Shown here: positions 16,826 to 24,328 of the stretch, in pieces
Numbering within the stretch: position 1 is the first letter of the stretch
Layout of the letters: every line of letters begins with the position of its first letter
Assembly (NCBI GenBank): GCA_016286995.1
Contig: JAEEVA010000001.1
Location: 62,001 to 126,000 of the forward strand
Direction: 5' to 3'
DNA: 64,000 bases
From: Prevotella sp.
GTDB lineage: Bacteria; Bacteroidota; Bacteroidia; Bacteroidales; Bacteroidaceae
Translations under genes and position numbers: made by a program
Notes under the pieces: model-generated
Database searches by the model: none
Told to the model about the DNA's origin: nothing
Seen by the model: only the letters and a program-made list of their open reading frames with translations

Positions 16826-18787
16826 ATGAACCGTTACCGATTAATAGTCATTGCTCTGTTTGCGATGTTCACGGCATCGCTTTTCGTGTCGTGTCAGCAA
16901 CGTACCAGTGGTCTTCAGGCTGCCGACACAGATAGTGTTTCAGCACGTGCTGACAACCAAGTGAAGGACTCCGCCTACTGGGCCAAAGAGATGCACAGGT
17001 ATGAACGGCACATGAATCGCTTGTATGCCAAGGGTGACTTAGACTCGATGGAGTTGATGGCACCACGTTATAAGGAGGTTTGTCTGGAGCAGAATAACCT
17101 GTATTATTACTATAGCATCTGGGGTACGCTGGCTGAGAGATACGTCTGGGACGATAAGTTCGACAATGCGGTGACTGAGGCACAGAACATACAGGAGGAT
17201 GCTATCCAGCGTCATGACTCGTTAGGACTGTTCACGTCGTACAGGGTATTGGGTACGGGCTATTCTTATCTGAATAAGTTTGACGAAGGTGAGTCGAACT
17301 TGCGTAAGGCCATCAGCTACTTCCCATACAATGCCGATCCCAGTAAGCTGGTTCTGACTTACCGAATTCTGCATATCGTGCTGTTGACGCAACACAGAAC
17401 TGACGACGACGTCCCCGTGCTGAAAGAGTGGAAGGCTGCCATTGAAAGGGCACAGCCCAAGTTTGCCAAGGACACGACGCGAATCGGTAACTGGAACTTC
17501 CTCTATCAGTGCTGTCTGGCAGGATACCTGACAGAAACCGGTGATTTGAAGGGCGCTTCCGCAGCGCTCGATTCTGCTGAATACTATGAAGTGATGGAGG
17601 GTAGTATTCCCTTGAATATCTCCGACTTGTACATGAGAAAGGTTTGGCTGGCATGGGAGATGAAAGACTATCAGGCAGCTCTCAAATACAATGACCGCGA
17701 GCTGGAAATCGCCAAGGAGCTCAATGACAACAGCAAGCTGAAGGTTGCCTTGTCCGACAGGGTTAACACACTCGACAAGTTAGGACGCTACAGGGATGCT
17801 TTGGAAGAGATGACAACGTTGGTGGACTTCAAGGACTCGCTGTCGAAGGTGGACATGCACGACAGACTGAACGAGCTGAACAAGAAGTTTGAGGTGACAG
17901 AGCTGAAGATGCAGGCCGAGCGTGACAAGATGCAGGCCGAACGCCGTCAGCTGTATATGTTGATAGCCATTGGTGCCATTGTGCTCATTGCGGTGATCTT
18001 CTTCATTCTGTCGCGGCTGCAGGCGGCTCGCCGTATGGCCGAGATGAAGGCTGCGCAGGAACGTATCGAGTCAGAGCTGCGCATTGCCCGCGACATACAG
18101 ATGTCAATGGTACCCAGCCAGTTCCCAGACTATGACGGTCTTGACATGTTTGCCTCGATGACGCCCGCCAAGGAGGTGGGTGGCGACCTTTACGGCTACG
18201 TGCTCATCGGCGACAAGCTCTATTTCTGCGTCGGCGATGTCAGTGGCAAGGGCGTGCCAGCCTCGCTCTTCATGGCTCAGGCCACACGTCTCTTCCGTAC
18301 GCTGGCTGCCCAGCAGATGATGCCTGCCGAGATATGTACCCGTATGAACGACGCTCTCAGTGGCGACGACAATGAGAGCAGCATGTTTGTCACCCTCTTC
18401 CTCGGACTTGTCGACCTGCAGACGGGACACCTCGACTTCTGCAATGCTGGTCACAATCCACCAGTTCTCTCTTCTCACTTCATAGAGATGGTACCCAACG
18501 CCCCCATTGGTCTCTTCCCAGGACTGGAATATGAGGGTGAGTCGATAGACTCCATCAAGGACAGCCTGCTGTTCATCTATACCGACGGACTCAACGAGGC
18601 CGAGAACCGTCAGCAGCAGCAGTTTGGCGAAGACCGTCTGCTTGACATTCTTCGGAATACGCAGTTCGACTCAGCCCGTCAGGTGGTTGATATGCTAAAG
18701 AAAGAAGTGGAGCAACACCGAGACGGCGCCGCTCCTAATGACGACCTTACAATGATGTGCATCAAAGTTCATAGTTCTCACACCTAA
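16826..18787 (+). CDS. TPR-containing SpoIIE/RsbU-type protein phosphatase, lipoprotein-like
   Basis: A 653-aa protein likely to be a signalling PP2C-type serine phosphatase. The N-terminus has a lipobox-like LFVSC (Cys23), then helical TPR-like repeats (about 70-340), one membrane segment (about 376-398, YMLIAIGAIVLIAVIFFIL), a coiled coil, and a SpoIIE domain (about 425-653). Metal-binding motifs of that family are visible in EVGGDLYGY, GDVSGKG, CNAGHNPP and IYTDGLNEAEN. The periplasmic TPR part probably senses something and the cytoplasmic domain dephosphorylates a partner (inference). The start at 16826 is set by the -7 box at 16800. The track N-terminus would be translated from the heptamer array. 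Confidence 0.85.
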   Translation: MNRYRLIVIALFAMFTASLFVSCQQRTSGLQAADTDSVSARADNQVKDSAYWAKEMHRYERHMNRLYAKGDLDSMELMAPRYKEVCLEQNNLYYYYSIWGTLAERYVWDDKFDNAVTEAQNIQEDAIQRHDSLGLFTSYRVLGTGYSYLNKFDEGESNLRKAISYFPYNADPSKLVLTYRILHIVLLTQHRTDDDVPVLKEWKAAIERAQPKFAKDTTRIGNWNFLYQCCLAGYLTETGDLKGASAALDSAEYYEVMEGSIPLNISDLYMRKVWLAWEMKDYQAALKYNDRELEIAKELNDNSKLKVALSDRVNTLDKLGRYRDALEEMTTLVDFKDSLSKVDMHDRLNELNKKFEVTELKMQAERDKMQAERRQLYMLIAIGAIVLIAVIFFILSRLQAARRMAEMKAAQERIESELRIARDIQMSMVPSQFPDYDGLDMFASMTPAKEVGGDLYGYVLIGDKLYFCVGDVSGKGVPASLFMAQATRLFRTLAAQQMMPAEICTRMNDALSGDDNESSMFVTLFLGLVDLQTGHLDFCNAGHNPPVLSSHFIEMVPNAPIGLFPGLEYEGESIDSIKDSLLFIYTDGLNEAENRQQQQFGEDRLLDILRNTQFDSARQVVDMLKKEVEQHRDGAAPNDDLTMMCIKVHSSHT

Positions 18788-18796
18788 AGGTATGAG

Positions 18797-18809
18797 CGAG
18801 CAAAGCTCG
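18797..18809. repeat. Small CGAGC-AAA-GCTCG hairpin next to a heptamer element
   Basis: Lies just after the SpoIIE gene stop and just before the AAATTAG heptamer arm. Too short and without a T-run to call a terminator. Confidence 0.5.
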
Positions 18810-18826
18810 AGGCATTGTTCATAGGA

Positions 18827-18949
18827 AAATTAGAAATTAGGAATTAAAAATTAGGAATTAGAAATTAGGAATTATGATTACCTTTGTCCGCTGCATTTGA
18901 GGAGTCAAGCATATCATAATTCCTAATTCCTAATTTTTAATTCCTAATT
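18827..18949. repeat. Palindromic element A: AAATTAG arms around a 50-bp core
   Basis: Six heptamers (18827-18868) and inverted AATTCCT heptamers (18918-18949) flank a 50-bp core (18871-18920). The core begins ATTATGATTACCTTTGTCCG and ends ATCATAAT. An inverted second copy of the core with 48/50 identity is at 36128-36177. The core carries a promoter-like TACCTTTG. Confidence 0.92.
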
Positions 18950-18959
18950 AATAAATTCA

Positions 18960-20234
18960 CTATTCACTCTTAACTTCGTTTATGCGTGTCTGATAGAACT
19001 GCCGGAAATCGGACCATTTGTAGTAGGGGTATTGGTCGGTCGGCACGGGTAGGGTGGCCTCCTGACCATTGAGCAGGCACTTGACGAGGATGTCAGCGCC
19101 GGGCTTTTTGCTGCGATAGAAGACGAGTTGCACGTTGCTGGCCTTGCAGGTTTCCCAGTTTTGATAGCAGTTCTTCACTTCGTACGGATCTTCGGGGTCA
19201 CGGTCGGCTCCGTTGATGCCCAATAGGATGGTGAGCGGACCTAAGTAGCTGTCGTGTCCGAAACGGAGGTCGGCAATGTGGTCGCTGCTGCCGTCAAGTA
19301 CGGCATCGGCCTTGCGCATGATGTCCTGCAGAATGGGAATGGTGACGTACTGTTCGGGGAAGAGCCACGAATACGTGCCGAGGTTGGCACCTTCCCACTG
19401 GGCGGCCACCTCCTCGTCGGTGATGAGGTTGCCCATCATACCCTCATGGTTGATGTTGGGCAGCGAGGTGTATAGGTTGATGAGGTTGCTGCCTATGTGG
19501 TGCATGTTGCCGGGCAGGCCCTCGGTGCTGGTGAAGGTGCGCTTGATGACAGTCTCGCGTAACGTGTCGTTACCCTGGAACTGGTCGCGGTTCTTCTCGT
19601 AGCGTGGCCTGGGTTTGGGACACTGGTGCTTGATGGGATTCTGGCGGTCGTCGGGTACCACGGCGTCGAGTGTGAAGCGTGACGACTGTTCGCGGATTTC
19701 AATGTTAGGATTGCACTGTACCAGTTCCTGGCAGAATCCTGACATGCTGATGACGCAGCGTCCTGACAGCGACGAGACGGCGAGCACGTTGCCGCCCTTC
19801 TTGAATACCTCGGGGAAGTTGTTGTACATGGTGCGTGCGATACGCTGGTGTTGCTGCCATCCCAGGTCAGTCAGTTCGCTGACGCCTGTCTTCAGCTCGT
19901 CCTTGGCCGCCTCGAATTTGTTGTAGAAAGCCTCGCCGGCAGGTGTGAGCTGGTTACGGTTGTGGGCTGTGGTCAGCAGGCTGTCCAACTCGCGGTAGAG
20001 CATGCTGTTCCAGTAGTAGCGTGAGCCATGCCGTCCGTAATGGCTGATGTAGAAGGGTTTGTAGCCCTTCGGTGCCTTGGTCAGTTTGACGGTAGTGAAT
20101 TCGTACGGATAGTCCGTACCATAGGCTTTTCTCGGATTGGCGCTGAGCTCTTCAAGCGGTCCGATACTCTGTGCCTGGCACATGATGGCCATGAGCACAA
20201 CTGACAAGATAGTTACTGTTTTCTTCATCTTCAT
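18960..20234 (-). CDS. Histidine-type phosphatase, MINPP/phytase-like
   Basis: Secreted 424-aa member of the histidine acid phosphatase superfamily (clade 2). The catalytic signature is YGRHGSRYY near residue 65 and the second signature is RFGHDSYLG (HD pair). Length and signatures fit Bacteroidota multiple inositol-polyphosphate phosphatases, which dephosphorylate phytate in the periplasm or vesicles. Another organophosphate substrate is possible. A signal peptide (MKMKKTVTILSVVLMAIMCQAQ) supports the ATG at 20234, which lies inside a heptamer array. The gene ends in TAG, also inside a repeat (AGTGAATAG). A -7 box lies upstream at 20448-20456, with a tiny membrane-peptide ORF in between. Confidence 0.87.
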   Translation of the reverse strand: MKMKKTVTILSVVLMAIMCQAQSIGPLEELSANPRKAYGTDYPYEFTTVKLTKAPKGYKPFYISHYGRHGSRYYWNSMLYRELDSLLTTAHNRNQLTPAGEAFYNKFEAAKDELKTGVSELTDLGWQQHQRIARTMYNNFPEVFKKGGNVLAVSSLSGRCVISMSGFCQELVQCNPNIEIREQSSRFTLDAVVPDDRQNPIKHQCPKPRPRYEKNRDQFQGNDTLRETVIKRTFTSTEGLPGNMHHIGSNLINLYTSLPNINHEGMMGNLITDEEVAAQWEGANLGTYSWLFPEQYVTIPILQDIMRKADAVLDGSSDHIADLRFGHDSYLGPLTILLGINGADRDPEDPYEVKNCYQNWETCKASNVQLVFYRSKKPGADILVKCLLNGQEATLPVPTDQYPYYKWSDFRQFYQTRINEVKSE

Positions 20235-20354
20235 TCTTCACTTTTCATTCTTCACTCTTGATGTTTCACATCGAGCCCACTCACGCTCGACAATGCTCAA
20301 ATGTGATTTGGCATTGTTCTCGCTTAATCGCGGCCTTCACTTTTCACTCTTCAC
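20229..20354. repeat. CTTCACT-type heptamer arrays flanking a 70-bp core before the phosphatase gene
   Basis: Units at 20229-20256 and 20334-20354 enclose a segment with nested inverted repeats (CACAT...ATGTG, CAATGC...GCATTG). The phosphatase ATG lies in the left array and the stop of the small ORF in the right one. GCATTGTTC in the core also occurs near 18811. Confidence 0.75.
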
Positions 20355-20417
20355 TTTGTAGATGACAACTCCTGCGATAATCAATACTACAACTGCAATA
20401 ATGTGTACTAAATCCAT
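20337..20417 (-). CDS. Putative 26-aa single-span membrane peptide
   Basis: Too short for the ORF track. The minus strand reads MDLVHIIAVVVLIIAG and ends VVIYKVKSEK, then TGA: one hydrophobic helix with a basic end. It is the first ORF after a consensus -7 box (20448-20456), with a leader of about 25 nt, and it precedes the MINPP-like gene. The end of the peptide and its stop come from the heptamer array. I do not recognise a family. It could be a leader peptide or a genuine small membrane protein. Confidence 0.5.
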   Translation of the reverse strand: MDLVHIIAVVVLIIAGVVIYKVKSEK

Positions 20418-20447
20418 AATGCGATACTATTGTTTGTGATTATTGCT

Positions 20448-20456
20448 GCAAAGATA
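20448..20456 (-). promoter_or_regulatory. -7 box (TATCTTTGC, minus) for the small ORF and phosphatase gene
   Basis: No -33 TTTG is visible at the usual spacing. A GTGAAGA heptamer array begins 10 bp upstream, exactly as at the lipoprotein promoter at 16695. Confidence 0.75.
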
Positions 20457-20466
20457 CGAAAAAAAA

Positions 20467-20494
20467 GTGAAGAGTGAATAGTGAAGAGTGAAAA
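20467..20494 (+). repeat. GTGAAGA heptamer array at a promoter
   Basis: Four units (GTGAAGA, GTGAATA, GTGAAGA, GTGAAAA) upstream of the minus -7 box, followed by AATTTACTTCCG, matching the 16713-16752 arrangement. Confidence 0.92.
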
Positions 20495-20528
20495 ATTTAC
20501 TTCCGTCATAAAAAACTCTCACCTCTCA

Positions 20529-21075
20529 TCACCACGGCAGGTAGTGGTTGAATCGGAATTCGCCCAGCTGCATATAGGACTCCAGGGCGTCATCGTAGGC
20601 ACGGAGGACCTCGAAGCGGAAGTACCGCATGTTGTCGGCATCGCCTTGATTCAGGAAGTATTCCATCTCCTTAAGGTTACCCTTAGGCAGGGCGAAGGCT
20701 GAACCGTCGGCCATGTCTTTGTGGTCTAACAGCTTCCAGCTGTCTCCAGGGTTCTTCTTGCCGAGGCAGCGCCACGAGTGAATAACCCTTGCGGCCATCG
20801 GCGTCGAGGTAGTCCTTGCCCTTGCCGTCGTAGATGAAGATAGCCTCCTGATCGCGCCAGTTCTCGGTGGTGAAGGTACCCTTGTCGTCATTGATGTTAT
20901 ATGTATCGGCAGAAGCACCCAGCATGCCACGCGTCAGCAGGGAATCGGTGGTTTCGGTGTAGGCGTCAAAGTCGTCATCATCACTACAGGAACAGAAAGC
21001 GATGGCTGTCATGGATGCAAACAGGAAGGCGATGGTGGCCTTCGTCGTGTGCTGGAAGAAATACTTGGTCTTCAT
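20529..21075 (-). pseudogene. Frameshifted lipoprotein with F5/8 type C-like end
   Basis: Two overlapping minus-strand frames together make one protein. The 5' part starts at ATG 21075 (MKTKYFFQHTTKATIAF), has a lipobox Cys followed by SDDDDFDAY (surface-lipoprotein pattern), and runs to about DADGRKGYS. The 3' part in another frame continues SWRCLGKKNPGDSWKLLDH and ends in a discoidin-like MQLGEFRFNHY. The switch falls near 20780-20790. The reading is consistent with a single-base indel, so this is a recent pseudogene or an assembly error. The track start at 21117 is rejected because the -7 box at 21128-21136 leaves no room for a leader. Confidence 0.75.
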
Positions 21076-21127
21076 AATCGCGAACTTTTTAGGGTTAATA
21101 ACTGCGTTACCTATCACTTTTGATGGT

Positions 21128-21136
21128 GCAAAGTTA
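21128..21136 (-). promoter_or_regulatory. -7 box (TAACTTTGC, minus) for the frameshifted lipoprotein
   Basis: Reverse complement of GCAAAGTTA, about 50 bp upstream of ATG 21075. Confidence 0.65.
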
Positions 21137-21253
21137 CGACAGTTTTCACGCTACAGGATATGCTTTCGCGATTTTCTGCTGAAGTAGTATGGACAAACGA
21201 CCGGAATGTGGACAAAAACGGGGAAACAGGTATCGTCGACTGTCCAAAGAGGG

Positions 21254-21412
21254 TTATGCCTTCCGCATATTCTCCCTGCCGACGTCGTAATATGCATCAA
21301 TCTGTTGACCCAGTTGCAAGTTGCGGTTGATCAGGTCAATGTTGGCCTGCTGCAACTGTCGGACTTGCTCCTCCAGTTCCTTGATACGTTTGTCGGATGC
21401 TTGCTGTTCCAT
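21254..21412 (-). CDS. Small 52-aa coiled-coil protein, unlisted in ORF track
   Basis: The minus strand encodes a protein opening MEQQASDKRIKELEEQVRQL, with heptad-spaced hydrophobics (I, L, V, L, I, L, L), and ending in YYDVGRENMRKA. It is almost entirely one amphipathic helix. A -7 box TATTTTTGC (21450-21458, minus) lies about 35 bases upstream of the ATG. The codon pattern and length suggest a real small gene. I do not recognise a specific function. Similar-looking small coiled-coil ORFs can be structural or adaptor proteins or fragments of transposases. Confidence 0.65.
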   Translation of the reverse strand: MEQQASDKRIKELEEQVRQLQQANIDLINRNLQLGQQIDAYYDVGRENMRKA

Positions 21413-21449
21413 TCTATATTGATTTTAGTGAAACGTTAACCTACAAGGT

Positions 21450-21458
21450 GCAAAAATA
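21450..21458 (-). promoter_or_regulatory. -7 box (TATTTTTGC, minus) for the small coiled-coil gene
   Basis: Reverse complement of GCAAAAATA at an appropriate distance from ATG 21412. Confidence 0.5.
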
Positions 21459-21579
21459 AGCATAATTTATGAAACGGCAAAAAAGAAAGACGAGAAAAAG
21501 TTTGTACGATGACAAAAACATGGGACAAACGTCTTTTTTAAAGGATTCAAAGAAGATAGAAAAGTAAAGAAATAAAAAG

Positions 21580-22518
21580 ATGGAAACGAGATTCAAGAAA
21601 CCGCTGAGCGGCATTATTCCACCATTGGTGACACCGTTGAAGAACAACGAGACACTGGACGTGGAGAGTCTGGAAAGGTTGATAGAACACCTCATCGAGG
21701 GTGGCGTACACGGACTCTTTGTGCTGGGAACGACGGGTGAGGAACAGAGCCTGTCGTACGATGTGAGAAAACAGATGATTAAGGAGTCGTGCCGCATCAA
21801 CCATGGACGGCTACCGCTGTTGGCATGCATTACCGACACGTCGATTGAAGAAAGTGTGCGACTGGCCCGCAAGGCTGCCGACTATGGTGCCGACGGTGTT
21901 GTATCGGCGCCGCCTTACTATTTTGCTACGGGGCAGCCCGAACTGGCACAGTATTATGAGGAACTGGTGCCGCAGCTGCCGTTGCCCGTGTTCCTTTATA
22001 ATATGCCTAGCCACGTGAAGGTGAGCTTCGCACCCGATACGGTGGCCCGCATAGCACAGAATGAGCAGGTCATAGGCTTCAAGGACTCAAGTGCCAATGC
22101 CGTGTACTTCCAGAGCGTGATGTATAAGATGAAACAGCGCCGCGACTTCGCCATGCTGGTGGGACCGGAGGAGATTACCGGTGAGTGCGTGTTGCTGGGT
22201 GCACAGGGTGGTATCAATGGCGGTGCCAACATGTTTCCGGAACTCTATGTGGCCATGTACGATGCTGCCTCGTCACGCGACATCAAGCGCGTACTCGACC
22301 TGCAGCAGCTCATCATGCAGATTTCGACCACGATATATACTGTAGGCAAGCATGGCTCGAGCTACCTGAAAGGCTTGAAGTGTGCACTGTCCTTGCTCGG
22401 CATCATCAACGACGACTTCGTGGCTTCGCCGTTCTATAAGTTCGAGGCACCGGAACGGGAAAAGATACGTCAGGCACTTGACGCACTACCCATTGAACAT
22501 GGTAAACTGCGAATATAA
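21580..22518 (+). CDS. Dihydrodipicolinate synthase/N-acetylneuraminate lyase family aldolase
   Basis: Cytoplasmic class I aldolase of 312 aa from the DapA/NanA superfamily. The Schiff-base Lys is in IGFKDSSAN and the active-site Tyr in FLYNMPSH; GTTGEEQSLS is the phosphate- or carboxylate-binding loop. Because a sodium/solute symporter follows on the same strand, a catabolic role on an imported acid sugar or 2-keto-3-deoxy acid is more likely than lysine synthesis (inference). Sialic acid is one candidate, and no NanE or NanK is nearby to support it. The gene lies outside the HTCS-GH115 run but on the same strand. Confidence 0.85.
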   Translation: METRFKKPLSGIIPPLVTPLKNNETLDVESLERLIEHLIEGGVHGLFVLGTTGEEQSLSYDVRKQMIKESCRINHGRLPLLACITDTSIEESVRLARKAADYGADGVVSAPPYYFATGQPELAQYYEELVPQLPLPVFLYNMPSHVKVSFAPDTVARIAQNEQVIGFKDSSANAVYFQSVMYKMKQRRDFAMLVGPEEITGECVLLGAQGGINGGANMFPELYVAMYDAASSRDIKRVLDLQQLIMQISTTIYTVGKHGSSYLKGLKCALSLLGIINDDFVASPFYKFEAPEREKIRQALDALPIEHGKLRI

Positions 22519-22523
22519 TAATA

Positions 22524-22608
22524 AACAACGGATTACACGGATTATGCGGATTTTTATTCCGAATTGGTCTGCTGTTTTTAATCCGTTCAATCCGTGTAAT
22601 CCGTTGTT
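22524..22608. repeat. Perfect 20-bp inverted repeat between the aldolase and symporter genes
   Basis: 22524-22543 (AACAACGGATTACACGGATT) is the exact reverse complement of 22589-22608. Both arms show a 9-bp period (ATTACACGG, ATTATGCGG). The loop is about 45 nt, and the element fills almost the whole intergenic gap. Confidence 0.95.
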
Positions 22609-22622
22609 AAAAGAATATTGTT

Positions 22623-24140
22623 ATGCACGTCATTGATTTCGTCGTTTTTATAGTCTTCACACTGGGCGTGGTGGTGTTCGGCTGCTCGTTCTTCAAGAAG
22701 GGCAGCAGTGCCGACGAGTTTACCTCAGCCGGACACAGCATCCCAGGCTGGGTGGTGGGCATGAGCATTTTTGCCACCTATGTGTCGAGTATCTCATACA
22801 TAGGCTATCCGGGTAAGGCGTTTGCTGCTGACTGGAATGCCTTTGTGTTCTCACTCAGCATACCCATCGCCAGTTATTTCGCCGCTAAATACTTCGTGCC
22901 GTTCTACCGACATAGCGGCAGCGTGTCGGCCTACACCTTCCTGGAAGAGAAGTTCGGCGCATGGGCACGCCTGTATGCTTCGGCCTGCTACCTGCTGACG
23001 CAGATAGCACGCATGGGCAGCATCCTCTATCTGCTGGCCGTGCCGATGTATATCCTCATGGGCTGGGACATGCATACTGTCATCATCCTGACCTCGATAG
23101 GCATCATCATCTATTCCATGATGGGCGGTCTGAAGGCCGTTATCTGGGCTGATGCCATACAAGGTATTATATTAATAGGTGGCGCTCTGCTGTGTCTGGC
23201 TATCCTGATGTTCTCGATGCCTGAAGGACCCATGCAGACCTTTGAACTGGCGGCTAATTCGCCTATGGGCAACAAGTTCTCGTTGGGAGCCTTTACGGAC
23301 GACCTGACCACCAGCACCTTCTGGGTATGCCTCATCTACGGCATCTTCATCAATCTGCAGAACTACGGCATCGACCAGAACTATGTACAGCGTTACCATG
23401 CTGCTAAGACCGACAAGGATGCGAAGTTCTCGGCACTCTTCGGCGGTTATCTCTTCATACCCGTCTCAGCATTGTTCTTCCTCATTGGCAGTGCACTGTA
23501 CAGCTACTATCAGGCTGGTGTGGCACCACTGCCCGATGAGATTCAGGCCAAGCCCGACTACGTATTCCCATACTTTATCGTCAACGGACTGCCTGTCGGC
23601 CTGCGCGGCCTGCTCATTGCCAGCATCTTTGCGGCTGGCATGAGTACGGTGTCGACCAGCGTGACCAGTGCCGCCACCATCATCCTGACGGACTATGTGC
23701 GTCCGTTCTTCCTGAAAGCCCGTCACGTCACTGACCGTCTGCGCCATCACGACCCTGCTGATCATCATCAGCATCGGAAGCTGGAACTGGCCATTGTACG
23801 CCTGAGCAGTTTCGGTGTCGGCATACTTGGCGCCTGCGTGGCTATTGCCATGCTGAGCGTAGAGAGCATCATCGATGCCTGGTGGACGCTGTCGAGCATT
23901 TTCTCTGGTGGTATGCTGGGTCTGTTCCTGTTAGGATGCATACCCCAGACCATCAATCGCTGGGCGGCATTGGTGGGATGTATCTGTGGTGTCTTGGTCA
24001 TCGGATGGATCAGTCTGGCAGCCATGTGGAACCTTCCCGGCATTCATCTGCATAGTTATTTAGCCATTGTCTTAGGCACAACGACCATTTTTGTTGTCGG
24101 CTTTTTGCTTACGTTTTTGCTCAAAAGTAACATGAAATAG
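22623..24140 (+). CDS. SSS-family sodium:solute symporter
   Basis: Inner-membrane transporter of 505 aa with about 13 hydrophobic segments. It shows the sodium/solute symporter pattern early on (DEFTSAGHSIPGWVVGMS) and the conserved QNYGIDQNYVQRY. Co-direction with the DapA-family aldolase suggests import of that enzyme's substrate. A cytoplasmic loop carries a His-rich stretch (RHHDPADHHQHRK), which is unusual and could bind metal. The stop codon is TAG, showing that UAG is an ordinary stop in this organism. The substrate is not determined. Confidence 0.88.
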   Translation: MHVIDFVVFIVFTLGVVVFGCSFFKKGSSADEFTSAGHSIPGWVVGMSIFATYVSSISYIGYPGKAFAADWNAFVFSLSIPIASYFAAKYFVPFYRHSGSVSAYTFLEEKFGAWARLYASACYLLTQIARMGSILYLLAVPMYILMGWDMHTVIILTSIGIIIYSMMGGLKAVIWADAIQGIILIGGALLCLAILMFSMPEGPMQTFELAANSPMGNKFSLGAFTDDLTTSTFWVCLIYGIFINLQNYGIDQNYVQRYHAAKTDKDAKFSALFGGYLFIPVSALFFLIGSALYSYYQAGVAPLPDEIQAKPDYVFPYFIVNGLPVGLRGLLIASIFAAGMSTVSTSVTSAATIILTDYVRPFFLKARHVTDRLRHHDPADHHQHRKLELAIVRLSSFGVGILGACVAIAMLSVESIIDAWWTLSSIFSGGMLGLFLLGCIPQTINRWAALVGCICGVLVIGWISLAAMWNLPGIHLHSYLAIVLGTTTIFVVGFLLTFLLKSNMK

Positions 24141-24255
24141 GGCAAAATGACACATCAATCTCTAAAAACGAACTATTTTTGAATAAAAAACGAACTTTGA
24201 TACAAATCAAAAAGTTTGTGAAACTTAAAACAACAGGTATTAAAAAAAAAGTACG

Positions 24256-24264
24256 TACCTTTGC
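24256..24264 (+). promoter_or_regulatory. -7 box TACCTTTGC upstream of the GH43 gene
   Basis: It lies 64 bp before ATG 24329. The TTTG at the usual -33 spacing is missing, as expected of a promoter needing an activator, which could be the HTCS two genes on (inference). Confidence 0.6.
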
Positions 24265-24328
24265 AACCGAGTTTTTGACCTAAAAGTGCAAGTGCAAGTG
24301 TAGCACGCAATCTAAAACCTCTTGTTGC

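Noticed and set aside
21580-21600. Shared METRFKK start of the aldolase and the membrane protein at 34748 as evidence of a common element
   Set aside because: Only seven residues match and the surrounding DNA does not, so chance is sufficient.
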